32,585 nt of DNA from Candidatus Aegiribacteria sp. (GTDB taxonomy: Bacteria; Fermentibacterota; Fermentibacteria; Fermentibacterales; JCC-6): contig JAUVEU010000028.1 in NCBI GenBank assembly GCA_030594645.1, positions 1 to 32,585 on the forward strand. The letters are read 5' to 3'. The position numbers and the translations under genes are program-made. Every line of letters begins with the position of its first letter. Position 1 is the stretch's first letter. The notes under the pieces were generated by a model, which had not been told where the DNA came from, searched no databases, and was given only the letters and a program-made list of their open reading frames with translations. Positions 15,676-24,216 of this stretch are shown in pieces.

Positions 15676-16083
15676 TCAAGCTTCGTAGAGTCCCCCGTCA
15701 TGTGATGGAGCAGAATCGTCCATTCCAAATCCTGATTCCTCAAGATCCCTCTCGATCTTTTCCGGATCTTCTCCTGCTTCCAGCCGTGAGAGTGCTTCGC
15801 TGACTTCGGAACCGAGATCTTCCCCGAGTTCATCAGCCATTCGGCGGATTGCTTTTGCCATTGCTTTCGGATCTTCTTCATCAAGTCCGGCAAGTGAAGG
15901 ATCATCTTCCAGTCCATCGCCTGTTGAAGAGTGACTGCTTCCAAAGGAGAAGGAGCTCATAACCCGCTCCATGTTTTTGTTGTCGCATCTGGGGCATACC
16001 GGCAGCGTATCTTTGGAGGGGTGTCTGACGAGGAACTGGAAAACCGTATTACATTGCTTGCAAAGATATTCGTATATAGGCAT
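15676..16083 (-). CDS. FmdB-family zinc-ribbon protein
   Basis: 135 residues. The N-terminal FmdB/CxxC-CxxC zinc ribbon has C8-x2-C11 and C30-x2-C33 (MPIYEYLCKQCNTVFQF, VCPRCDNKN). The rest is acidic and helical (DPKAMAKAIRRMADELGEDL, GEDPEKIERDLEESGFGMDD), longer than the ~70-100 residues of plain members. Function in this family is not established; a regulatory role was suggested for FmdB itself. The ATG at 16083 overlaps the pdxT stop as TAATG, so it is the last gene of the B6 operon. A decayed copy of its 3' end lies at 7897-7970. Confidence 0.85.
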   Translation of the reverse strand: MPIYEYLCKQCNTVFQFLVRHPSKDTLPVCPRCDNKNMERVMSSFSFGSSHSSTGDGLEDDPSLAGLDEEDPKAMAKAIRRMADELGEDLGSEVSEALSRLEAGEDPEKIERDLEESGFGMDDSAPSHDGGLYEA

Positions 16084-16679
16084 TATTCCTCCATGCCAAG
16101 CAGGCCTGATCGCTCAAGGAAAAGTCTGTGAAGTCTGTCATCAGAAGTAAGTTCAGGATGAAATGATGAAAGCCATAGATTATCCTGCCTGACCAGTACA
16201 GGGCCATCGTCCACACTGCTGAGCACATCAACTCCTTCTGAGAGTGGCTGAAGCAGCGGAGCTCTGATGAAAACTCCTTTAAAAGTATCTGTAAGCCCCT
16301 TGATGGACAGGTTTTCTATGAAACTCCTGGTCTGTCTGCCGAAATAGTTTCGAATTGCTTTTACATCAGCCAGACGGAGACTTTCCTGTTTGACTTCATG
16401 TTCCATTTCACTGATGGACGAAGAAAGCAGCACCGCACCGGCGCATGTCCCGAAAATCGGAAAACCATTTTTACCCATTCTTTGAATCGGTTTGGTAAGC
16501 CCCCATCTTTTCATGAGGAAGAGAAGAGTCGTTGATTCTCCTCCCGGAAGAACTAACGCTGAAATCGAATCCAGCGCATCCGGTGTCCTGATTTCAATTA
16601 CATTGAAGCTGAGATTTCTGAGGATCGCAGTGTGCTCTGCTACACCACCCTGAAGAGCGAGTACTCCGACGGATTGCAC
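16083..16679 (-). CDS. pdxT: Pyridoxal 5'-phosphate synthase glutaminase subunit PdxT
   Basis: 198 residues, the usual size. It releases ammonia from glutamine and passes it to PdxS for PLP synthesis by the DXP-independent route. Glutaminase motifs: GGEST (46-50), the nucleophile Cys79 in FGTCAGA, and the dyad His174 and Glu176 in SFHPEL. The N-terminus VGVLALQGGVAEH is typical. The start is GTG at 16679, 5 bases after the pdxS stop, with a weak GGGGCTGGT ribosome site. It overlaps the following FmdB-type gene by one base. Confidence 0.95.
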   Translation of the reverse strand: MQSVGVLALQGGVAEHTAILRNLSFNVIEIRTPDALDSISALVLPGGESTTLLFLMKRWGLTKPIQRMGKNGFPIFGTCAGAVLLSSSISEMEHEVKQESLRLADVKAIRNYFGRQTRSFIENLSIKGLTDTFKGVFIRAPLLQPLSEGVDVLSSVDDGPVLVRQDNLWLSSFHPELTSDDRLHRLFLERSGLLGMEE

Positions 16680-16684
16680 TTGGT

Positions 16685-17578
16685 CTACCAGCCCCTGTCA
16701 GCCATACGTTCTTCATCTGGAAGGGTGGAGATGTTGATGCCGACCATGGCTTCCCCCAGGTTTTTCGAAACTTCAGCCAGTATCTCAGGGTCATTGAACC
16801 TGCTTACGGCTTCAACGATAGCCCTTGCTCGTTTCTCCGGGTCACCGCTCTTGAATATACCACTGCCGACAAAAACGCCGTCCATTCCAAGCTGCATCAT
16901 CAATGCTGCGTCCGCTGGAGTAGCAACACCTCCCGCAGCGAAATTGACAACAGGCAGACAACCATTTTCATGAACATATTTCACAAGATCATAAGGAGCG
17001 CCCATCTCTTTCGCAATTGTCATAAGCTCCTCAGGAGGGGTAACCTTCAGCTTCCTGATTGATCCAAGAACGGATCTTGCATGTCTGACGGCTTCCACGA
17101 CATTTCCTGTACCAGCTTCACCTTTTGTCCGGATCATAGCGGCACCTTCGCCAATTCTCCTGAGGGCTTCACCAAGATTTGTAGCTCCGCATACAAATGG
17201 TACCTTGAAATCGAACTTGTAAACATGATTTCTTTCATCGGCAGGTGTAAGTACTTCCGATTCATCGATATAGTCAATATCCATCGCTTCAAGTATCTGA
17301 GCTTCAACAAAATGGCCTATTCTGCATTTGGCCATTACCGGAATATCAACAATTTGCTGAATACCCTTTATCATATCAGGATCGGACATGCGGGCTACTC
17401 CGCCCTGAGCTCGGATATCAGCTGGAACCCTTTCAAGCGCCATTACGGCGACAGCTCCGGCATTCTGTGCAAGTTCGGCCTGTTCAGGAGTAACGACATC
17501 CATGATAACGCCGCCTTTGAGCATACGGGCAAGTCCTGCCTTTGCCTCCCAGGTTCCTTCGGTTCTTGTCTTATTCAT
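16685..17578 (-). CDS. pdxS: Pyridoxal 5'-phosphate synthase synthase subunit PdxS
   Basis: 297 residues, full length. It forms PLP from ribose 5-phosphate, glyceraldehyde 3-phosphate and ammonia from PdxT. Expected catalytic residues are present: Asp27 (GGVIMDVVT), Lys84 ([10 protein letters not shown]) and Lys152 ([11 protein letters not shown]). The ATG at 17578 overlaps the stop of the upstream secreted-protein gene as ATGA, which points to translational coupling. Together with pdxT it gives the cell its own vitamin B6, needed among others by the DegT aminotransferase nearby. Confidence 0.97.
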   Translation of the reverse strand: MNKTRTEGTWEAKAGLARMLKGGVIMDVVTPEQAELAQNAGAVAVMALERVPADIRAQGGVARMSDPDMIKGIQQIVDIPVMAKCRIGHFVEAQILEAMDIDYIDESEVLTPADERNHVYKFDFKVPFVCGATNLGEALRRIGEGAAMIRTKGEAGTGNVVEAVRHARSVLGSIRKLKVTPPEELMTIAKEMGAPYDLVKYVHENGCLPVVNFAAGGVATPADAALMMQLGMDGVFVGSGIFKSGDPEKRARAIVEAVSRFNDPEILAEVSKNLGEAMVGINISTLPDEERMADRGW

Positions 17579-18060
17579 AATATTTCCTCTTCTGCAAGCA
17601 GTTCAAAGAATACTGCTTCTTCCAGACTCCAGAGGGAGTCATATTCAATAAGTTGATTTTCGAGTTCAATACACAAGTGACTTTCAGGCAGGATATCCTC
17701 GTGGTAGGTTTTCTGAATGATTCTAAAGACATTCAGATATTGCTGAGAAGAGTGAAGGTAGCCTGTCCAGGCTTCCGAGATTTCCGCAGAACTGATTGAG
17801 TGAATATCCAGCGCTGCAGCGGTGCTTAATGCAGCGCTGGCTCTGAGCCATGCAACATCGAGAACCCAGATTCTTACAGGTGTTTCAGGGGTGATCGGGC
17901 ACTCAGGAACAGCTTCAAGATATGCGTCAAGAAGGCCTGCCATCTCTCTGTCCAGATCCACAATAATATCAAAACAGGAATCGTTCAATCTCGGTGCTTG
18001 CGCAGATCCGACTGAAATAAGCAAAGATGATATGCAAAGAATAACTGATAGCCTTTTCAT
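17575..18060 (-). CDS. Secreted protein of unknown function, first gene of the pdx operon
   Basis: 161 residues: a signal peptide ([20 protein letters not shown], cleavage near AQA) and a mostly helical mature part ([50 protein letters not shown]) with three cysteines. I do not recognise the family. The stop overlaps the pdxS ATG by 4 bases, so it appears to be the first gene of the pdxS-pdxT-fmdB transcript although it is exported. Ribosome site absent or weak: the ATG lies in GTTATAATG. Confidence 0.7.
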   Translation of the reverse strand: MKRLSVILCISSLLISVGSAQAPRLNDSCFDIIVDLDREMAGLLDAYLEAVPECPITPETPVRIWVLDVAWLRASAALSTAAALDIHSISSAEISEAWTGYLHSSQQYLNVFRIIQKTYHEDILPESHLCIELENQLIEYDSLWSLEEAVFFELLAEEEIL

Positions 18061-18252
18061 TATAACGTAAATATAGAGATTTCACCCGGTAGTTTCAATG
18101 ACCTCTTCAGAGTGAACTGAAAATTAATCATGATTTCAATCAATGTGACCGAAAGTGAATTATTGCGAATGGGTAAGGGGTTTTCCATTAGCATTCATCG
18201 TTGTAGGTTTACACACTGGTATTTAAGATGTCCGCTAAGGATGGAGTTCCTT

Positions 18253-18627
18253 TTGAAAATTGTGTTCGTAATTACTTTTTTCGCGTCTGTTTCATTCGGT
18301 GAACTGACCGAGGATCTCCGATTAATTGGTGTTCCCGCTCTATCTGCCGAATTGCAGGACACAACGGTCGTAATCAGTATATCGGGTTCCCTGGCTCAGG
18401 GTGATTCACTCCTCAAGCATTACGGCGGTATTTTCTATTCAATTACCGACAGTATTATCGGGGGCTGGGATGTATGCGGCATCATAGTTGAAATCGAGGA
18501 AGCCACCCTGGTCTTTCAAAAAAGCGATATGATTCTGCTGTTCGAACAATTATCTGAAATTGATAATGACGAAGTTATAGCGGACTGGGTTCTGAATCAC
18601 ACACGCGTATTCAGGGATTCTGACTAA
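18253..18627 (+). CDS. Small secreted protein, stop codon provided by an adjoining repeat element
   Basis: 124 residues if started at the TTG at 18253, which has GGATGGAG 6 bases upstream and opens on a signal peptide (KIVFVITFFASVSFGE). The frame is open back to 18130, and ATGs at 18241 and 18130 exist without well-spaced ribosome sites. The mature part has beta strands (TTVVISISGSLAQGDSLL, VCGIIVEIEEATLVFQ) and an acidic C-terminal helix; the family is not recognised. The TAA stop (18625-18627) is the first part of the inverted repeat of the element at 18624-18808, so the original C-terminus may have been cut. Divergent from the pdx operon; the 192 bases between them show no further gene. 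Confidence 0.6.
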   Translation: MKIVFVITFFASVSFGELTEDLRLIGVPALSAELQDTTVVISISGSLAQGDSLLKHYGGIFYSITDSIIGGWDVCGIIVEIEEATLVFQKSDMILLFEQLSEIDNDEVIADWVLNHTRVFRDSD

Positions 18628-18808
18628 TCCGCATATCTCACCAGAGTTACTACTGCAACGGCACATAAGACACTCGCATACTGCGTTCTGCTCAATCGGC
18701 CATCCTTGAAGTAAATACATTACGTCTGCGTCGACCTCATTTGCATGCCTTGTCTCCGAGCGCTTCTACACCGTTTCGTTACGCAACCTGGTGAAATATG
18801 CGGACTAA
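18624..18808. mobile_element. MITE-like element with 20-bp terminal inverted repeats
   Basis: TAATCCGCATATCTCACCAG at 18625-18644 is matched in inverted orientation by CTGGTGAAATATGCGGACTA at 18789-18808 (18 of 20 pairs). The ~145 bases between are non-coding and richer in CpG than the flanks. No transposase and no clear target duplication are visible. The termini look like those of a DNA transposon, so this may be a non-autonomous derivative. It lies between the stop of a secreted-protein gene, which it supplies, and a glycosylphosphotransferase gene. Confidence 0.6.
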
Positions 18809-18824
18809 CCTGTGTTTCTTCAGG

Positions 18825-20279
18825 TTAGATTCCCCCTTTACTGAAGAACATAACAGGAAGTGTCTTTAGAATAAGCCTGATATTCATCCCATCCGACCTG
18901 GAAATAACATAAACAAAATCGAGAAACTGAGATTTTTCAAATGCCAGTCTGCTTCTGGCATAAACCTGCCAGATACCTGTCAGTCCGGGTTTTACAGTAA
19001 ATCGCTTTTGAAGCCAGTCGCTGTTGTAATGTTCAAGTTCATAACTGATGCAGGGGCGTGGTCCGACTATGCTCATATCCCCTCTGAGAACATTAAATAT
19101 CTGTGGAAGTTCATCCAGAGAGGTTTTTCTGATAATCCTTCCAAAAGTTGTTACAGAATGAGAGCTGACCTTCTTGAAAACCTCGCCATCCTTCGTTTTT
19201 TTCGCAGCATTACCGTTGACGTATCTCCTGAAGTACTCTCTATGCAATTCTTCCCGGTTTTCAGCATCGACCAGCATTGATCTGAATTTGAGGAATATGA
19301 AAGGTTTTCTATTTTTCCCGATTCTTTTCTGTTTGAAAAGCACTCCCCCGGGGCTGGTTAGCGCTATAGTCATTGATATGGTTATAATGACCGGTGTTAA
19401 CAGAATCAAACCTGCTATTGATAACAGTATATCAGTTAGTCTCCATATCCTTTCAGCGGTTTTTGACCATTCCCCGGCAAAAAATGTAAGCGCGCCATAT
19501 TTTCCAAGTGATATCCAGGGATCGAAATACCCAAGCTCGGGTATTTTCTTTGAGTAGATTGAAAATGGAATTCCAGTATTTCTTGTATGAAGGCAGAACT
19601 CAGCGATAGAATCAAAATCCTCATCCTCGAAAACCATGATAAATTCCATTGAATCGTCTTCCTTCATGATTTCCATGCATGCCGCCAGTCGTTCAGCAGG
19701 ATTATCAGGGAGGGAGGATCTGTGAATTCTCAGTTTGAGAATTTTTCTGAAAACCGGTGATTTAAGCAGCAGTGATCGTATTTTGACTGTAACATCCTCC
19801 GGCCCGAAAAGGACAATGGAGATGGTGCCGAATCGAAAGATTCGCAGAAGGGGAGGAAAAATATAGGGGATTACCGTGATTCGCATGAAAATGCTGAATA
19901 ACAGCCAGAACCCTATGAACAGGAGGACTGAAATCCTGCTGCTCAGAAAGATGTGCGATGGAAAATGAAACAGAAAGAGCACTACTATATACAGCATGGA
20001 CGAGATGATAATCAATCTGGTAGTTCTGAAGATATTCATTATTCTGTTTACTGTTGTCCTGACAGTATAGAGGTTTTCCACCATCATGAACAGCAATTCG
20101 GTCAGGGCAAAGAAAATCCAGGTTCCTATCATGGCTGTAAACTGAGCCGCGGAAGTATTCAGTGAACCGAAACGAATCAATACCGCAAGAAGAATCGATA
20201 TCGCGATCACTATGAAGTCGCTTATAAGCAGTATCAGGAAATACAGCCTGTTGAGCCGGAAACCTAGCTTGAACGGCAA
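18825..20279 (-). CDS. Second polyprenyl-phosphate sugar-1-phosphate transferase
   Basis: 484 residues; TTG start at 20279, one base after the stop of the aminotransferase gene, with GAGAGGA upstream. Same family as the gene at 14189: about five N-terminal membrane helices, a soluble middle domain, and a C-terminal sugar transferase domain with IWRLTDILLSIAGLIL, FLKFRSMLVDAENR, RKTSLDELPQIFNVLRGDM, SIVGPRPCISYELE and PGLTGIWQVYARS. The middle part (~150-270) is diverged and lacks the clear nucleotide-binding glycine motif. It transfers a sugar phosphate to undecaprenyl phosphate to start a glycan. It forms a coupled pair with the DegT aminotransferase, which suggests an amino- or N-acetylamino-sugar as substrate (inference). 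A small AACCTG/CAGGTT hairpin overlaps its stop. Confidence 0.9.
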   Translation of the reverse strand: MPFKLGFRLNRLYFLILLISDFIVIAISILLAVLIRFGSLNTSAAQFTAMIGTWIFFALTELLFMMVENLYTVRTTVNRIMNIFRTTRLIIISSMLYIVVLFLFHFPSHIFLSSRISVLLFIGFWLLFSIFMRITVIPYIFPPLLRIFRFGTISIVLFGPEDVTVKIRSLLLKSPVFRKILKLRIHRSSLPDNPAERLAACMEIMKEDDSMEFIMVFEDEDFDSIAEFCLHTRNTGIPFSIYSKKIPELGYFDPWISLGKYGALTFFAGEWSKTAERIWRLTDILLSIAGLILLTPVIITISMTIALTSPGGVLFKQKRIGKNRKPFIFLKFRSMLVDAENREELHREYFRRYVNGNAAKKTKDGEVFKKVSSHSVTTFGRIIRKTSLDELPQIFNVLRGDMSIVGPRPCISYELEHYNSDWLQKRFTVKPGLTGIWQVYARSRLAFEKSQFLDFVYVISRSDGMNIRLILKTLPVMFFSKGGI

Positions 20280-20280
20280 A

Positions 20281-21429
20281 TCAGTCCTCTCTGAAGAATG
20301 ATTTCACTGCTTCCGCAACTAGTTCCTGCTGTTCAGCACTGATATCCGGGAACATTGGAAGAGTAAGGTTATTGGAACTGTTGTATTCGGCCACAGGGAA
20401 TTCTCCCTCCTTATACCCAAGGTAAGTGTATGCCTGCTGAGTATGCAGCGGGAAAGGATAATGAAGCCCGGATGCGACACTGCATCCATTCATGTGGTTT
20501 CTCAGATTATCACGCTTTGGAGTATGAATTGCGTAAAGATGGTAGACATGCCTTACACTTTCTTCTCTCACTGGAAGTTCAACAGGCAGATTGCTCAGGA
20601 GTTCTTCATACCTTGCAGCGGCTCTGATTCTGTTATCATTCCACTTTGAGATGTATCTGGATTTAACGCCAAGAACAGCTCCCTGAAAAGCGGACATCCT
20701 GTAATTATGCCCGATGAAATCGTAATGATATTTCTCGGTGGAGCCATGATCACGAAGCTGCTTTACTTTCAATGCTAACTCATCAGAATTCGTGGTAACT
20801 GCACCACCCTCACCGTATGCTCCGAGGTTCTTTCCAGGATAGAAGCTGAAGGCAGCCGCTGTCCCGAAACTTCCTGCTGGTCTTCCAGCTCTGGAAGCAT
20901 CGACACTCTGGCATGCATCTTCAAAAAGATGAAGACCGTATTTTTTCGAGATTCTCTCTAATTCCTGAAGATCGGCGGGTTGGCCGTAAAGGTCTACCGC
21001 GAGGATACCTTTTATTCTGGCTCCGGTTTTTGGATCTACAGGGTTCCCTGTGGTGGAGCATCCTTCAAGAAACTCTTCAACCTTCACTGGTGACAGGTTG
21101 AATGTCTGTGTATCAACATCAACAAAAACCGGAACATGTCCCGCAAGCACTATACCTTCCGCTGATGCCGTGAATGTATTGGGAGGAACGATGATACCGC
21201 TGCCGGGTTCCAGGTCGGAGCCCCATATCATGAGATGCACAGCGGCTGTACCGCTTGATACGGCAATGCAGTGTTTTGTCCCGGCTATTTTCGCGAATGC
21301 TTCTTCAAAAGCTGCTACTTTCGGTCCTAGAACATAGTAACAGGTATCAAGTACTTCTTCAAGTTCCGGTTTAATCTGATCTTTTATCTGATTGTACTGG
21401 GTTTTCAGGTCAAGGAATGGTACGGGCAT
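20281..21429 (-). CDS. DegT/DnrJ/EryC1-family sugar aminotransferase
   Basis: 382 residues, typical length. A PLP enzyme that converts a nucleotide-linked keto-sugar to an amino-sugar (WecE/ArnB/PglE-like). The catalytic lysine is Lys200 in SFYPGKNLGAYGEGG; the PLP-ring Asp is 171 in FEDACQS; VSSGTAAVHL binds the phosphate. The ATG at 21429 (MPVPFLDL) is preferred to one 7 codons upstream because AAAGGAACATTA precedes it and the family starts here. One base separates its stop from the start of the downstream sugar-phosphate transferase, so the two form an operon. PLP would come from PdxS/PdxT encoded close by. Confidence 0.93.
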   Translation of the reverse strand: MPVPFLDLKTQYNQIKDQIKPELEEVLDTCYYVLGPKVAAFEEAFAKIAGTKHCIAVSSGTAAVHLMIWGSDLEPGSGIIVPPNTFTASAEGIVLAGHVPVFVDVDTQTFNLSPVKVEEFLEGCSTTGNPVDPKTGARIKGILAVDLYGQPADLQELERISKKYGLHLFEDACQSVDASRAGRPAGSFGTAAAFSFYPGKNLGAYGEGGAVTTNSDELALKVKQLRDHGSTEKYHYDFIGHNYRMSAFQGAVLGVKSRYISKWNDNRIRAAARYEELLSNLPVELPVREESVRHVYHLYAIHTPKRDNLRNHMNGCSVASGLHYPFPLHTQQAYTYLGYKEGEFPVAEYNSSNNLTLPMFPDISAEQQELVAEAVKSFFRED

Positions 21430-21530
21430 TAATGTTCCTTTCGTGTACATAATGGATAATTTCTCAATATCAACATTATTCTACTATATAATTCCTGTTC
21501 AGTCAGCACCCATTGAATTAGAATTGGTAG

Positions 21531-22004
21531 ATGAGAGCGATAACACATATTGCAGCAGGTACGGCTGCTGCCGCAATTGCCGGAGCAGCTTCTGGAACTC
21601 CTGCCGCTGCAGGGATATTCCTTTTCGGAGGATTTCTGGATGTTGATCATGTGACTCACTTTATCTCCGCCGGACTTCCCTCCAACATTCGAACAATCCT
21701 AAAAAGTATTTTCATGAATGAAAAGCAGCTTGAGAAAACATATTCAATTTCAAGAGGCATACCTTCCAGCTGGTCTTTTCCCGTGTTTCACTGTATTGAG
21801 TTCGTTTTTCTTCTGGCAGTCTCAGGTTTTCTTCTCGAATCGAGTTTTCTTATGGCTGCCGGAATCGGGGTTCTGCTTCATTTACTGATGGATATCAGAA
21901 GTTACCCCTGCGGAATACCTTTCTTCTCAATCATCTGGCGCTGCATGAAAAAGCAGAAGTTGATGACGGAATGGCAGACCCATCGTTCAACAGTCAGGTT
22001 TTAA
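21531..22004 (+). CDS. Membrane-bound metal-dependent hydrolase-like protein (YdjM/DUF457 type)
   Basis: 157 residues with 3-4 hydrophobic segments (TAAAAIAGAASGTPAAAGIF, IEFVFLLAVSGFLLES, FLMAAGIGVLLHLLMD). Histidines and aspartates sit where the family has its putative metal site: THIAAG at the N-terminus, DVDHVTHF (~37-44) and HLLMDIRSYP (~117-126). Members are annotated as membrane-bound metal-dependent hydrolases, but a biochemical reaction is not well established. Its end overlaps the convergent glycosyltransferase gene by 11 bases. The ribosome site is weak. Confidence 0.65.
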   Translation: MRAITHIAAGTAAAAIAGAASGTPAAAGIFLFGGFLDVDHVTHFISAGLPSNIRTILKSIFMNEKQLEKTYSISRGIPSSWSFPVFHCIEFVFLLAVSGFLLESSFLMAAGIGVLLHLLMDIRSYPCGIPFFSIIWRCMKKQKLMTEWQTHRSTVRF

Positions 22005-22896
22005 CCTGAATCCAGTTGCTGTAACCGCCGATCTTTCTTCCGATCAGCTTTTCCAGAGCTGAGTGAATCCTGCATGAAAGTCGAAGGTGTTCAAGATCCG
22101 GGGGATTATCCGGATCAGAGTAATCCTCTGCGTTCCAGTCCTTTTTGCTGATTCGATTTCGCATGATTTCCGGATGCGATCCGTTAAAAACAGGAACCCT
22201 GTCAAGAGGGCCGTAGTCCCAGGGCCTGCCTGAATCGGAGTGTTTTTTCCTCATCCACTCATCATCATGGTAATAACTGTCCATTACTATCGTTTTTTTT
22301 CTCATCACCTCAGGATGACGAACCCAGCCGTAATGATAGATCCACGCACCGCAGTCCACTACCCTAAGTTTTTTTCCGTCCTTTCTGAAGCTCTGTGCGT
22401 CTTTCCAGCTTCTGATATTTCTGTTGTTTTTTACAGCTCTTATATCCATGTCGTACCAGTTATGGCCTCTGTGTACCCGATCATAGCTACCCCAGAAATG
22501 GTTGTAATGAAAAAGAAGCCCGTCAACATCGTTCCTTGAATCATACTTCTCCATGGCCCCCAGTATTTTTTGTAAATCCTGTTCATGAATCACTTCATCC
22601 GCCTGCAGGTACAGGCACCATGGATATCTGCATTGATCGAGCGCGATATCCGTTTGATCAGCATAGGTTATTCCGTCAACAAACCGCTCCGGATTCCAGT
22701 TCGTTTCGATTATCCGGATCTTCGGATCTCCTATTTCTCGGATGATCTCAATCGTGTCATCTGTGCAATCACCAGCATTTACTATGTATTCATCGACTAT
22801 GGGTAGAGCTGATCTGATCGATTCAACGACAGGATAGTCAAGCCGGACGGCATCCCTGACGAAAGTGAATCCCGAAATCAATACTTTCTTATCCAA
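21994..22896 (-). CDS. Family 2 glycosyltransferase
   Basis: 300 residues; TTG start at 22896 behind GAAGGGAAATAA. GT-A fold: ISGFTFVRDAV replaces the usual opening strand, NAGDCTDDTIEII corresponds to the nucleotide-binding segment, and LYLQADEVIHEQD holds the DxD-like metal site (A-D-E). The C-terminal part is rich in aromatic and His residues (NHFWGSYDRVHRGHNWYDMD), as in a branch of GT2 enzymes acting on surface glycans. Donor and acceptor unknown. Part of the polysaccharide region; head-to-head with the next GT2 gene. Confidence 0.85.
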   Translation of the reverse strand: MDKKVLISGFTFVRDAVRLDYPVVESIRSALPIVDEYIVNAGDCTDDTIEIIREIGDPKIRIIETNWNPERFVDGITYADQTDIALDQCRYPWCLYLQADEVIHEQDLQKILGAMEKYDSRNDVDGLLFHYNHFWGSYDRVHRGHNWYDMDIRAVKNNRNIRSWKDAQSFRKDGKKLRVVDCGAWIYHYGWVRHPEVMRKKTIVMDSYYHDDEWMRKKHSDSGRPWDYGPLDRVPVFNGSHPEIMRNRISKKDWNAEDYSDPDNPPDLEHLRLSCRIHSALEKLIGRKIGGYSNWIQVKT

Positions 22897-23017
22897 TTAT
22901 TTCCCTTCAAAATATGTCAGAGAAGAGAACATACGGCTTCAGGCTGATCAACTCAAGGTTGCTGGTATGGTCTTCCGGGACTATTATCCTGTTTCAGTAT
23001 CTGATTGAAAGGAAACC

Positions 23018-23773
23018 ATGAATCTGTCGCTGGTTGTCATAGCACTGAACGAAGAAGAAAGTATCGGTCGATGTCTGGACAGTGTGCCGATAGCCAGTGA
23101 AACGATAGTAATTGATTCCGGGAGTACCGACTCTACCATTGCCATTGCGGAAAAGCACGGAGCCAAAGTTCTTTCTCATTCATTTGAGTCTTTCTCGAAA
23201 CAGAAACAGTGGGCTATCGAACAGGCTTCAGGTGACTGGGTACTTTCTCTTGATGCTGATGAAAACCTTGATGCTGAGATTTCAAGCGAGCTTGAATCTC
23301 TCCTTGAAAATGATACTGAGCATGTTGCATTCAGACTTCCATTCAGGATACTCTACATGGGAAAACTTATGAAGTTCGGTCCGTGGTCAGGAGAGTATCA
23401 CACCAGGCTTTTCAGAAAAGGGTCCGCTCATTTCCCCGATGCCGGTATTCATGAAGGTCTGCTTATCAACAGAGGAAGCATCGGAACCGTCAAACGGGGT
23501 TTTGTTGTGCATCGATCCTACGATTCAATCAGTGAGCAGATGGATAAAATGCTCCGTTACAGCCGTATATGGGCGGAAGAAGAGTATCAGAAAAGGAGAA
23601 AATCGAATGTTTTTCAGATTTTTCTTCGACCTGCATGGCGATTTATATCCGCATACTTTTTCAGGGGTGGAATTCTTGAAGGAGTACCGGGACTGACTGC
23701 TTCCACCATCTCAGCCTTCTACGTGTTCCTGAAATGGGCCATACTCTTTGAAATGAGTATCAGCGACCGATAG
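23018..23773 (+). CDS. Family 2 glycosyltransferase (WaaE/LpsB-core type)
   Basis: 251 residues; ATG at 23018 behind AAAGGAAACC. A compact GT2 enzyme: LSLVVIALNEEESIGRCLDS, then VIDSGSTDST, WVLSLDADENLD with the DxD metal site, and GIHEGLLIN, as in the KdtX/WaaE-like group that adds sugars to lipopolysaccharide core. C-terminal amphipathic/hydrophobic segments (FISAYFFRGGILEGVPGLTA, FLKWAILFEM) suggest membrane association. Substrate not known. Confidence 0.88.
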   Translation: MNLSLVVIALNEEESIGRCLDSVPIASETIVIDSGSTDSTIAIAEKHGAKVLSHSFESFSKQKQWAIEQASGDWVLSLDADENLDAEISSELESLLENDTEHVAFRLPFRILYMGKLMKFGPWSGEYHTRLFRKGSAHFPDAGIHEGLLINRGSIGTVKRGFVVHRSYDSISEQMDKMLRYSRIWAEEEYQKRRKSNVFQIFLRPAWRFISAYFFRGGILEGVPGLTASTISAFYVFLKWAILFEMSISDR

Positions 23774-23947
23774 GAATAAAGATTGAAGGAGTATTAAACA
23801 GCGAGATCTGTTCCGTTTTGAACAGCACTGATATGTCCTATAAAGAAATAGAAAATAACAACCTGCGCCAGGGAATTGACCTTCCATCTATCTGAATACA
23901 TATTAAAACAGTAGGAATTAATGGAACTGCATATACGGGAGGTTAGA

Positions 23948-24100
23948 ATGGAACCTGTTGAAAAAGGTGATATACTTGTTTGTTCTGAATGTGGTGTTGA
24001 ATTGGAAATTAAAAAACAATGTGATTGTTCGGACTGCAAAATAATATGCTGCGGAAAGACAATGCAAGTAAAGGCAAAGTCTTCAGGCTGCTGCTGTTAA
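23948..24100 (+). CDS. 50-residue, 10-cysteine desulforedoxin-like protein
   Basis: A small gene with a strong ribosome site (GGGAGGTTAGA, then ATG at 23948). The protein begins MEPVEKGDILVCSECGVELE and continues with cysteines at 12, 15, 25, 27, 30, 34, 35 and a terminal Cys triplet 48-50. C12-x2-C15 with C34-C35-G-x-x-M is the pattern of the desulforedoxin fold (as in the N-terminus of desulfoferrodoxin), which binds one iron through four cysteines. The insertion QCDCSDC adds three more cysteines and the tail GCCC another three, both unusual. Possibly an iron or zinc redox/metal-handling peptide; this is inference. It stands alone between convergent polysaccharide genes; the 174 bases upstream show no other gene. 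Confidence 0.8.
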   Translation: MEPVEKGDILVCSECGVELEIKKQCDCSDCKIICCGKTMQVKAKSSGCCC

Positions 24101-24216
24101 CACTGTAACCCTCAGACCTTATCCTCGAGCAGCATTCCGCGCACAAGGACGGAGAATAGTTGCTTAATATCATTCATGTTCCCGATATCAATTCCAGGTA
24201 CGGGAAAGGAGTTGCC

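Noticed and set aside
17081-17656. Plus-strand open frame of 191 codons opposite pdxS
   Set aside because: Antisense to a highly conserved enzyme; its translation shows no family features.
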